A stretch of DNA of 64,000 nt from JACPUW01 sp049115495 (GTDB lineage Bacteria > Bacteroidota > Bacteroidia > CAILMK01 > JACPUW01). The notes beneath the pieces are model-generated. The model was not told where the DNA came from, searched no databases, and worked only from the letters and a program-made list of their open reading frames with translations. The DNA is taken from positions 310,001-374,000 of the forward strand of contig JAGDZV010000001.1 in assembly GCA_049115495.1 (NCBI GenBank), given 5' to 3'. The position numbers and the translations under genes are program-made. This document shows, piece by piece, positions 25,107 to 33,391 of this stretch (the first letter of the stretch is position 1; every line of letters starts with the position of its first letter).

Positions 25107-26879
25107 ATGAAATATATTAAGATACTAATCATACTTCCATTTTTCTTTCTAGCTTCTTGTTTTGATGGTTTTCTAGATCAACCACCACTTGATAGAATTA
25201 CCGATAACGATGTTTGGCGAGACAGAGAACTCATGGACTCTTACATATTCAAAATTTACGACAACATGCCATGGGACTACTTACAAGATTTTGGTAGTAG
25301 TGCCGGCTGGGGTGCTCATAGAGAAGTGCTTTCTGATATTGCAATGAGCACGTATTCGTGGACACCAGCATACAATACCTATCGTCCTGGTAACTGGGGT
25401 ACCGCTAATAATACTTGGCCTTTAGACTGGTGGGGGTATTGGAACATTTGGAAAATTAACTATGCCATAGAGCAAATAAGCAACTTAGATGAAGGAATAC
25501 TCTCCCAAACAGAGCAAGAGAATCGTCTTGGAGAGCTTTATTTTATGCGGGCTTACTGCTATTTTACAATGGCTCGTAGGTATGGTGGAGTTCCAATTAT
25601 ACTAGATCCTCAAGATCCAGATCAAACACCCCAAGAAGAACTATTTCCTGCACGAAACACAGAAAAAGAAGTTTATGATCAAGCCCTAGCCGATGCCGAA
25701 TTAGCATTTAACTACCTTCCTGATAGATGGTTAAGTCAAATAGGAAGAGCCGGAAAGTGGGCCGCCAAAGCACTTGAATCAAGAGCTGCCCTTTACGCAG
25801 GTAGTATCGCAAAATATGGTAATGTAGAACTTAACGGTTTAGTGGGTATACCAAGCGAGTTTGCTACAACATATTATCAAAGATCACTTGATGCTTCAGA
25901 AATGATAATTGATCAGAGCGGATACGAACTATTTAATAAATACCCTGACCCTGCAGAAAACTACTATCATCTTTTTGTTGACGAAACACAAGACGAAACA
26001 ATATTTTCTAAGATTTGGATTCCTTTTGAAAAAGGACATTCTTACGATTTGAGAAATACACCTTATAGTTACAGAGTAGATTGGGGCTCAAGCATGTCTC
26101 CTACCAAGCAGTTTATGGACAGCTATGAAATGATTGCAACTGGTAAGTTACCTTCTGAAGATGGTTCTCAGTATGATGAAAATAACCCATTTGAAGGAAG
26201 AGACCCTAGGTTTAAAGGTACTCTTTTTACGAATGGAGACTTTTTTCAAGGCGCGGAAATAGAAACATGGTACGGAACAGATAGAGATGGCGTAATAGAT
26301 ACAGAAAAAGGCACCGGCGTAGGTAAAGATGGAATGGGTATACACCCTGATGCCACAAAAACTGGTGCTTATGTAAGAAAACATCTTGCTGATGGTACCA
26401 GACAACTTTCTATTCAACAATATTATTCAGGCCAAAATTGCATAATATTTAGATTGGGCGAAGTTTATATTAACGCTGCTGAAGCGGCAATGGAAATGAA
26501 CATGGAAGCTACTGCTAAGCAGCATATTGAACCAATTAGAGCCCGAGCTGGGCTTATTGAAGAGCTGGGCTTAGAAAGCTACAGCGGCGAAGCCTTAAAA
26601 ATGAGAATAAGAAATGAAAGAAAAATTGAATTGGCTTTTGAAGATCACAGATATTGGGATGTGCGTAGATGGAGAACAGCTGTAGATGATTTAAGCTACA
26701 GAACCAAAGGAATTAGATCTTTAAGAATTTTAGATGGAGCCGGTAATGCAACCTTCTCATATGAAACCATCAATGCAGAACCGCAAGCTACGGCGTTTTA
26801 CGAAAGACACTATTATTTGCCAATTGGCCTTGATAGAATTACCAATAATCCAAAACTGATTGAAAACCCTGGATACTAA
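25107..26879 (+). CDS. SusD-like glycan-binding lipoprotein (PUL-1)
   Basis: A 590-residue outer-membrane lipoprotein of the RagB/SusD family that forms the lid of the SusC barrel and binds the glycan. The lipobox is FFLASCFDGF (Cys at about 15), followed by the classic FLDQPPLDRIT. The helical TPR-like part includes RLGELYFMRAYCYFTMARRYGGVPII. The C-terminus carries MRIRNERKIELAFEDHRYWDVRRW and a final YLPIGLDRITNNPKLIENPGY. It is larger than average for SusD (about 520-550). It lies 10 bp after susC and 11 bp before the PKD lipoprotein, so the three are co-transcribed. Confidence 0.95.
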   Translation: MKYIKILIILPFFFLASCFDGFLDQPPLDRITDNDVWRDRELMDSYIFKIYDNMPWDYLQDFGSSAGWGAHREVLSDIAMSTYSWTPAYNTYRPGNWGTANNTWPLDWWGYWNIWKINYAIEQISNLDEGILSQTEQENRLGELYFMRAYCYFTMARRYGGVPIILDPQDPDQTPQEELFPARNTEKEVYDQALADAELAFNYLPDRWLSQIGRAGKWAAKALESRAALYAGSIAKYGNVELNGLVGIPSEFATTYYQRSLDASEMIIDQSGYELFNKYPDPAENYYHLFVDETQDETIFSKIWIPFEKGHSYDLRNTPYSYRVDWGSSMSPTKQFMDSYEMIATGKLPSEDGSQYDENNPFEGRDPRFKGTLFTNGDFFQGAEIETWYGTDRDGVIDTEKGTGVGKDGMGIHPDATKTGAYVRKHLADGTRQLSIQQYYSGQNCIIFRLGEVYINAAEAAMEMNMEATAKQHIEPIRARAGLIEELGLESYSGEALKMRIRNERKIELAFEDHRYWDVRRWRTAVDDLSYRTKGIRSLRILDGAGNATFSYETINAEPQATAFYERHYYLPIGLDRITNNPKLIENPGY

Positions 26880-26890
26880 AATATACAACC

Positions 26891-27721
26891 ATGAAAGCAT
26901 CTTATATTTTTAACTCATTCGCCATACTTTCAATGGCCTTTATTTTTGGTTGCGGAACTGATGAGGGAGACACACCTCCAAAGCCAGACAATAGCGAAGC
27001 GGCTTTTACATATACCGTTGATGCAGAAAACCCCAACAAGTATCATTTCAAAGCCAATCCTACACTTGAATATTGGTTTTCTCACTGGAGTTTTGGAGAC
27101 CAAACGGGTGCTGAAGGTACTGAAGCATCAAAAGTCTTTTACGAAAAAGGAACCTATAAGGTAAGGTTTAAAATATTTACCGAAGGTGGAACAGCCGAAC
27201 AAACACAAGAAATAGTTATTGAAAATGATTACGAGGGTGTGAACTTGGTTAATAATGGAAAACTTGATAATGCTGATGGTTGGAAGATTATAAACATTGC
27301 CGCCGGTGTTGAATTGATAATTGAAAACGGTACTGCCACTTGGTCTGGTGGTGGCTGGGGTAACCAAGCACTAACTCAGCTCATTGAATTTGAAGCTGGT
27401 GTTGAATACGAAGTAGATATGGAAGTAAGTGGTGGACCACTTGCTGATACTTGGTTTGAAGTTTACATTGATGAGACAGAACCAACTGATGGTAATGACT
27501 ATAGCGCAGGTGGGATTATGATTGGCCTAAATACCTGGGATGGTTGTGGAACCGAAGAATTTGATGGACTTTTAAGTGCTTTATCTTGCAGCAATGGTGC
27601 GCGCGGAAACATTTTTAAGTATGATGAAAACACAAGTGCTTATTTAACCATAAAGAGCGGAGGTGCCGACATGAGCAGCGGTGTTACAATTGATAATATA
27701 ACAATTAGGCCCACAGAATAA
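26891..27721 (+). CDS. PKD surface lipoprotein, putative glycan-binding (SusE position)
   Basis: A 276-residue lipoprotein (lipobox SMAFIFGC, Cys at about 17). It has a PKD-type Ig domain at about 38-115 (FTYTVDAENPNKYHFKANPTLEYWFSHWSFGDQTG, FYEKGTYKVRFKIF). The C-terminal beta-sandwich of about 155 residues (about 118-275) has a carbohydrate-binding look: NNGKLDNADGWKI at its start, exposed Trp residues in TWSGGGWGNQ, and SGVTIDNITIRP at its end, as in CBM4/9-like jelly rolls. Its place right after susCD is that of SusE/SusF-type surface glycan-binding proteins, and that role is inferred. No catalytic residues were seen. Confidence 0.75.
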   Translation: MKASYIFNSFAILSMAFIFGCGTDEGDTPPKPDNSEAAFTYTVDAENPNKYHFKANPTLEYWFSHWSFGDQTGAEGTEASKVFYEKGTYKVRFKIFTEGGTAEQTQEIVIENDYEGVNLVNNGKLDNADGWKIINIAAGVELIIENGTATWSGGGWGNQALTQLIEFEAGVEYEVDMEVSGGPLADTWFEVYIDETEPTDGNDYSAGGIMIGLNTWDGCGTEEFDGLLSALSCSNGARGNIFKYDENTSAYLTIKSGGADMSSGVTIDNITIRPTE

Positions 27722-27749
27722 TTTGTAAACTATTTAAAACTAAACTTAT

Positions 27750-28772
27750 ATGTTAAGAAAACTACTTACCCTAATCTGTTTTGTTTCAATGGCTAGCTAC
27801 GGCCTTGGACAAGTAAACATCACTTTTGAGCTTAATTCCGCAACTATCAAAAACATTGATCCTGCAGGCCTATACATTGCAGGTGGTTCGGGTTTTGGTG
27901 TTCCTGGCGACAACAAGCTAAGTGATGACGACAACGATGGGATTTACACTATTACCATTGAAAAGCCAGAAGGTTTCTCGAGCCATTACACCTTTTTAAA
28001 CGGAAACTGTGGTGACTGGAGTTGTAAAGAAAATCTTCAAGCATTGCCTTGTGGCGACCCTGCAAACTACAACGACAGATTTTTACCAAGAGTAACTCAA
28101 GATACTACTATTAAAGCTTGTTTTGGCACATGTGATAGTGATGGTTCTTGTACTCTAATTACAGATTCAGTTGAAATCACTTTTGAACTAAATACTGCAA
28201 CTATTGAAAATATTGACCCTTCAGGAATTTTCCTTGCAGGTGGTGGAAACTTTGGTGTGCCTGGGGATAACCCAATGATCGATCCAGATGAAGATGGCAT
28301 TTATACCATCACAATTACTAAAGCAAAAGGCATTACAAGTAACTTCACTTTCTTAAACGGAAATTGTGGCGATTGGGGCTGTAAAGAAGATTTAGCCGGA
28401 TTACCCTGTGCTGACGCTGACAACTATAACGATAGAAAATTCAATAACATAACGCAAGACACAACAATTAAAGCCTGTTTTGGCAATTGCGTAACTGATG
28501 GCACTTGCGAGGCTACTAGTATAATTGAAAATAGAGAATTGGGGTACACAATTGCACCTTTAAGCAACTCTACTTGGAACGTAGCTTTAAGTAAAGATTT
28601 TGGAAACCAAGCCCAAGTTCTAATAATGAATACTGCAGGAGCTGTTGTAACCCAAGATCAAATTGTTGGTAATAGATATCAGTTTAATACAGAAAACTAC
28701 CCAAAGGGTATTTACATAATCAACGTAAACTCAAGCAACGGATATTTTTCTCATAAAATTCTAGTTGATTAA
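27750..28772 (+). CDS. T9SS-sorted protein with two Cys-rich modules (type A)
   Basis: A 340-residue secreted protein with a signal peptide (about 1-20) and two homologous modules of about 115 residues (about 21-137 and 140-253). A T9SS sorting domain closes it (about 260-340, ending KGIYIINVNSSNGYFSHKILVD). Each module reads ITFELN, then a variable stretch, then GVPGDN, an acidic Ca-like loop (DDDNDGIYTITI, DPDEDGIYTITI), FLNGNCGDW, CKE, LPC, NYNDR, QDTTIKACFG and a final Cys pair. The cysteines are conserved between copies. The loop and beta pattern resemble E-set/starch-binding-type sandwiches, so glycan binding is plausible but unproven. It follows the PKD lipoprotein by 28 bp in the PUL-1 operon. 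Confidence 0.75.
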   Translation: MLRKLLTLICFVSMASYGLGQVNITFELNSATIKNIDPAGLYIAGGSGFGVPGDNKLSDDDNDGIYTITIEKPEGFSSHYTFLNGNCGDWSCKENLQALPCGDPANYNDRFLPRVTQDTTIKACFGTCDSDGSCTLITDSVEITFELNTATIENIDPSGIFLAGGGNFGVPGDNPMIDPDEDGIYTITITKAKGITSNFTFLNGNCGDWGCKEDLAGLPCADADNYNDRKFNNITQDTTIKACFGNCVTDGTCEATSIIENRELGYTIAPLSNSTWNVALSKDFGNQAQVLIMNTAGAVVTQDQIVGNRYQFNTENYPKGIYIINVNSSNGYFSHKILVD

Positions 28773-28781
28773 TCATTTCTT

Positions 28782-28808
28782 AAAGGGTGCCTTGTGCACC
28801 CTTTTCCT
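28782..28808 (+). terminator. Intra-operon terminator/attenuator before GH5
   Basis: A perfect 9-bp stem, AAAGGGTGC (28782-28790) with GCACCCTTT (28796-28804), loop CTTGT, followed by TTCCTTTATTT. It lies 10 bp after the 28772 stop and 30 bp before the GH5 ATG. The U-tract is interrupted, so partial read-through into the GH genes is likely. Confidence 0.6.
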
Positions 28809-28833
28809 TTATTTCAAAAAGTCCCTAAACGAC

Positions 28834-31536
28834 ATGAAAACACTTCGAAGGTTTTTACCTCTCCTAATTTTATTACCCGTTGCATTTGTTACAAATGCCC
28901 AACAAAACTTTTTAACAGTAAAAGGCACTGCCATTGCCAATCAAAATGGTGACACCGTAATACTTCGCGGAATGGGACTGGGTGGCTGGATGCTTCAAGA
29001 AGGCTACATGCTTCAAACGGCTGGTTTTGCCAATCCACAACACGAGATTAGAGCCACTTTTGGCGAAGCCATGGGCATGGAGCATATTGACTCTTTTTAC
29101 CACATGTGGCTTCATAATTTTATGACCGAAGCTGATGTTGACTCATTAAAAGCTTGGGGATTTAACTCGGTAAGATTACCAATGCATTACAATTTGTTTA
29201 CGCTACCTATTGAAGATGAACCAGTAAAAAGCGAACAAACATGGCTTAAAACAGGCTTTGATCTAACAGATAGTATTATAGAATGGTGTGCAGAAAGAGA
29301 GATGTGGGTTGTATTAGACTTACATGCAGCACCAGGCGGACAAGGTGGTGACGCCGCTATTTCAGATTATGATCCAACTAAACCATCACTATGGGAAAGT
29401 GATGAAAACAAAAGAAAATGTGCTGCACTTTGGGCAAGACTGGCCAAAAGATATGGCGACAATGAATGGGTTGCAGGTTATGATTTACTTAACGAGCCTA
29501 ACTGGGAACTACCGGGCAATGTAGATTTACGCAAGATGTATGTTGAGTGTACCGATAGTATAAGAAAATACGATGAAGACCACATCATTTTTATTGAAGG
29601 AAACTGGTGGGCCAATGATTTTACAGGCTTAACCCCAGCGTGGGACGATCAAATTGTTTACTCACCTCACAAATACTGGTCATATAACGACGAAAGCACA
29701 ATGGCTTACGCCACAGATTTGAGAAGGCAAACAGGCAAACCTATCTATTTGGGCGAAACTGGTGAAAATTCAAATGTTTGGTTTAGAGATGCCATTAGAC
29801 TTTTTGAAGATTTAGGAATAGGTTGGGCAATGTGGCCTGTTAAAAAGATAGAATCCATTTCGGGCATTATGGCGATAGAAAAACCAGAAGGTTATCAAGA
29901 AATATTAGACTTTTATAATGGTGGTAGCGAGCAACCAAGCAAAGATGTAGCTAGAGAAGCGCTGTTTCAATTGGCTCGTAATACAAACATGAGTAATTGT
30001 GAGATTCATACTGATGTGATTGATGCCATGACCAGACAGGTGTACTCGAAGAAAACACTCCCTTATAAAAATCATAAAATACCAGGTATAATTTATGCGT
30101 CTGATTTTGATTACGGACAGCTTCACTTTGCATATTATGATGATGAATACGCAAACTATAGTGTTTCATCTGGTAATTATACACCTTGGAACAATGGCTG
30201 GGCCTACCGAAACGATGGAATGGATATTGAAGCCACTGACAACAATGCGCTCAATAGCAATGGCTATAATTTAGGTTGGTTAAGAACTGGAGAATGGGCA
30301 CAATACACTATTTCTGATTTAACTCCAGGGGTATATTCAATAAGAGCAAGAGTAGCAAGTGGCGGTTCTGGTGGATTCATTCGTTTTATGTCTGGTGAAT
30401 CAGGAATTTCAGAAAGAGCATTTGTAGGACCAACTGGCGGTTGGGATTCTTGGAAAAACCTTAAGGTTGAAAACATAGTACTTACAGAAGATGATAAACA
30501 CCTTAGATTCTTTATTGACAAAGAAGGGTATAATCTAGCCAGTTTTGAATTTATTAAAGAAGAAGTGGCCACTAGTGAAGTGGTTTCGCAATTCACCTTT
30601 GCTAAAACCATTGGAGAATATCAGATTGAGTTTAATGCCAATAAACCTTTTAAAAGTTTAGGTGAAGCAAATTTTAGTGTATACGCCGATGGCACCGAAC
30701 TAACGGTTAAAAGTGTTCAGCTTAACTCAGAAAACAATCGAGGTATCATTGTTGAAGTTGAAGAAGTACTTAATTACCTTCAAGAAATATCAATAAGCTT
30801 TGATGGAAATAATATCACTTGCTTTGATGACTCAGATTTATCAGAATTTACAGAAGAGCCAGTATTGAATGATTTGCCAAGAGTTTTTCAAATTCCGGGT
30901 AAAATAGAAGCCGAAGATTACGACTTTCAATTTGGATTGGCTCTTGAAGAATGCGAAGATGAAGGTGAAGGCCTTAACCTCTCTTGGCTAGATCCGGGAG
31001 ATTATGCCGAATACGAATTAAATATTCCAACTGCTGGTAAATACAATGTTGAATTTAGAACAGCGGCAGAGTGGGCTGATGGCAAATTAACATTTGAATT
31101 AATTGAAGGCGAAGATGTTGTATTCAGCGAAACTTTAAGTTTTACTTCAACTAGTGGCTGGCAAAATTGGGAGACCACTTCAAATATTCTTGATCTTCCA
31201 AATGGAAGATACACGCTAAAACTGACCATTTTAAATTCTCCGTACAATATCAATTGGTTTAGCATTACAGCCCCAAACTCATTAAGGGAAAGCCAAAACG
31301 CAGATTTTTTCGTTTTCCCAAACCCAGCCAGCAATAAATTATTTATAGGTTCACAAAACAAGAACGTCAATAAGATTGAGATTATAGATATTTTTGGAAA
31401 ACAGCAATTGAGTATTGACATAAACAATCTAAAAAGTGTAGCCATTGATATTACGACCCTTGCAAAGGGGCAGTATATAATTGTTACTTATGATGATTCA
31501 AGTTCAGTTTCTCAATCAAGATTCATAAAACACTAA
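28834..31536 (+). CDS. GH5 glucanase with CBM6-type modules and T9SS domain
   Basis: A 900-residue secreted endo-glycanase. The start at ATG 28834 gives a clean signal peptide (MKTLRRFLPLLILLPVAF); a longer frame to 28765 would overlap the previous gene and the hairpin. The GH5 barrel (about 25-370) has acid/base Glu221 in DLLNEPNW and nucleophile Glu308 in YLGETGEN. A CBM6-like module (about 416-575) with WLRTGEWAQYTI and GGWDSWKNL is followed by an Ig-like linker (about 578-680). A second CBM6 module (about 687-815, KIEAEDYDF) and a T9SS sorting domain (about 822-900, FPNPASNKLFIG) complete it. Beta-glucan is the likely substrate; the GH5 subfamily could not be settled. Confidence 0.9.
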   Translation: MKTLRRFLPLLILLPVAFVTNAQQNFLTVKGTAIANQNGDTVILRGMGLGGWMLQEGYMLQTAGFANPQHEIRATFGEAMGMEHIDSFYHMWLHNFMTEADVDSLKAWGFNSVRLPMHYNLFTLPIEDEPVKSEQTWLKTGFDLTDSIIEWCAEREMWVVLDLHAAPGGQGGDAAISDYDPTKPSLWESDENKRKCAALWARLAKRYGDNEWVAGYDLLNEPNWELPGNVDLRKMYVECTDSIRKYDEDHIIFIEGNWWANDFTGLTPAWDDQIVYSPHKYWSYNDESTMAYATDLRRQTGKPIYLGETGENSNVWFRDAIRLFEDLGIGWAMWPVKKIESISGIMAIEKPEGYQEILDFYNGGSEQPSKDVAREALFQLARNTNMSNCEIHTDVIDAMTRQVYSKKTLPYKNHKIPGIIYASDFDYGQLHFAYYDDEYANYSVSSGNYTPWNNGWAYRNDGMDIEATDNNALNSNGYNLGWLRTGEWAQYTISDLTPGVYSIRARVASGGSGGFIRFMSGESGISERAFVGPTGGWDSWKNLKVENIVLTEDDKHLRFFIDKEGYNLASFEFIKEEVATSEVVSQFTFAKTIGEYQIEFNANKPFKSLGEANFSVYADGTELTVKSVQLNSENNRGIIVEVEEVLNYLQEISISFDGNNITCFDDSDLSEFTEEPVLNDLPRVFQIPGKIEAEDYDFQFGLALEECEDEGEGLNLSWLDPGDYAEYELNIPTAGKYNVEFRTAAEWADGKLTFELIEGEDVVFSETLSFTSTSGWQNWETTSNILDLPNGRYTLKLTILNSPYNINWFSITAPNSLRESQNADFFVFPNPASNKLFIGSQNKNVNKIEIIDIFGKQQLSIDINNLKSVAIDITTLAKGQYIIVTYDDSSSVSQSRFIKH

Positions 31537-31554
31537 ATAGCGCACTACCCTATT

Positions 31555-33354
31555 ATGATGTACCACAAAGCCTTAATTATTGCACTTGTTGCTTTTTGTT
31601 TTGCAATTACAAGCTGTAATCAACAACCAAAAGTTTCTTGGGTCGACAAGAAAGTCGATAGTTTCATTTCGATAATGACTGTAGAAGAAAAAATTGGCCA
31701 AATGAGCCAAGTACGTCATTTTTCAGATATGGAAACAGGTGATGTTAAGGCAAAGCTTTTGGGATCTGTAATTCATACTGATGGCCCAACACCAGGTACC
31801 ACTGTAGAAGCATGGCGAGCTAAATTTAAATCACTGCAAGATGAAGCCTTGAGTACACGTTTAGGAATTCCCTTGCTAATTGGTGTAGACGCCGTTCATG
31901 GCCAAAACACTTTTGATGGCGCTACTATTTTTCCGCATAATATTGGCCTTGGTGCAACCCATAATACCAAATTGGTAGAAGATATTGCCAAGGCAACCGC
32001 AAAAGAGTGCATTGGCACTGGTTTTAATTGGACCTTCTCCCCTTGCGCTGCAATTCCAATGAATGAGAAATGGGGCCGTGTTTATGAGGCATTTTCTGAA
32101 GATGCCAAATTATCCTCAAGCATGGTAGCCGCAATGGTTAGGGGTTTACAAGGAAAACTCAATGGTTCTTCAACCATTATGGCAACGGCAAAACACTTTA
32201 TTGCCGATGGTGCAACCGATTATGGTGTAGAAGGTGGAAACTCTACAGTACCTGTTAATGTATACAAAGATGTTTTACTGCCACCATATACAGCGGCTAT
32301 TGAACAAAATGTTGGAGCAATAATGGCATCATTCAATAATTATCACGATGTGAACATGCATGCCCATAAAGCCATGATCACAGACTCATTAAAGGTAAAG
32401 TATGGCTTTGAAGGTATGGTAATTAGCGACTGGAAAGGCTATTCAAGATTTGGCAAAGCAGATGTGGTGAACGCTGGTTTAGACATGCTAATGGCTGTAG
32501 ATGGCGACCTTGACCTTTTTCAATCTGAAATGAAACAGTTTATTGAAGATGGGACAGTAAGCATGGATAGACTGGATGATGCTGTAAAACGAATTTTAAA
32601 GCAAAAAATAAAACTTGGCTTATTCAAAAATCCATATCCGAGTGATGAGTTCATTGCTTCTGTGGGTTCTGATGAACACAGAAACTTAGCCAAACAAGCG
32701 GTTAGAGAATCATTGGTTCTTTTAAAGAATGAAGATAAAACGTTGCCTTTGGCAAAAGAAAGTCAAAAGATTGTAGTTGTAGGCGAACATGCCAATAATA
32801 CTGGTTTACAATCAGGCGGTTGGACCGTTTCTTGGCAAGGCAAGCCTGAGAATTATAAAAATGCCACAACTATTTTAGATGGAATTAAAGCAATGGCACA
32901 AGGAGAAGTTGTGTATGATACCATGGCTCAAAATCTTCAAGTTGATGCTGACGTAGCAATTATTGTAGTAGGCGAAAAACCATACGCCGAGTTTATGGGC
33001 GACATTGGAAAAGAAGGTTATGATAATAGCTTCTATATTAGTGATGCACATAAAAAATATATAGACGCTTATAATGCTTTAGGCGTAAAAACAGTAGTTG
33101 TTCTTATATCTGGAAGGCCATTAGTAGTAACTGAAGATATTGAGAAATCTAACGCATTTATTGCCGCGTGGTTGCTAGGATCTGAAGGTGATGGTGTAGC
33201 CGAAGTGCTTTTTGGCGATTACAACTTTACCGGAACCTTACCGCATACCTGGCCTAAGTCAGAAGAAAACTTTAAAGGACTTTATGGTCCTAACCATTGG
33301 GACCAAGAAAATAACGGTCTTTTTGAATTAGGATACGGACTCAAATACGAATAA
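31555..33354 (+). CDS. GH3 beta-glucosidase lipoprotein
   Basis: A 599-residue exo-acting beta-glucosidase that releases glucose from glucan oligosaccharides. The lipobox (FAITSC) anchors it to the envelope. The N-terminal GH3 barrel has IGQMSQVRHF, GVDAVHGQNTF, ATAKHFIADGATDYGVEGG, and the nucleophile Asp292 in GMVISDWKG. The C-terminal alpha/beta sandwich (about 385-599) includes ESLVLLKNEDKTLPLAKES and GSEGDGVAEVLFGDYNFTGTLPHTWPKS. It lacks the fibronectin-III tail of larger BglX-type enzymes. Two adjacent ATGs (31555, 31558) are possible starts. It lies 18 bp after the GH5 gene and 37 bp before the GH16 gene. Confidence 0.95.
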   Translation: MMYHKALIIALVAFCFAITSCNQQPKVSWVDKKVDSFISIMTVEEKIGQMSQVRHFSDMETGDVKAKLLGSVIHTDGPTPGTTVEAWRAKFKSLQDEALSTRLGIPLLIGVDAVHGQNTFDGATIFPHNIGLGATHNTKLVEDIAKATAKECIGTGFNWTFSPCAAIPMNEKWGRVYEAFSEDAKLSSSMVAAMVRGLQGKLNGSSTIMATAKHFIADGATDYGVEGGNSTVPVNVYKDVLLPPYTAAIEQNVGAIMASFNNYHDVNMHAHKAMITDSLKVKYGFEGMVISDWKGYSRFGKADVVNAGLDMLMAVDGDLDLFQSEMKQFIEDGTVSMDRLDDAVKRILKQKIKLGLFKNPYPSDEFIASVGSDEHRNLAKQAVRESLVLLKNEDKTLPLAKESQKIVVVGEHANNTGLQSGGWTVSWQGKPENYKNATTILDGIKAMAQGEVVYDTMAQNLQVDADVAIIVVGEKPYAEFMGDIGKEGYDNSFYISDAHKKYIDAYNALGVKTVVVLISGRPLVVTEDIEKSNAFIAAWLLGSEGDGVAEVLFGDYNFTGTLPHTWPKSEENFKGLYGPNHWDQENNGLFELGYGLKYE

Positions 33355-33391
33355 TTAAACACTTTTCACCTAAAATAAACCACATACACCC

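Noticed and set aside
28765..28833. Upstream start for GH5
   Set aside because: It would overlap the previous stop and the hairpin and spoil the signal peptide that begins at 28834.
31002..31445. 147-codon frame antisense to the GH5 C-terminal modules
   Set aside because: The sense strand clearly encodes CBM6 and T9SS domains; the antisense product has no recognisable fold.
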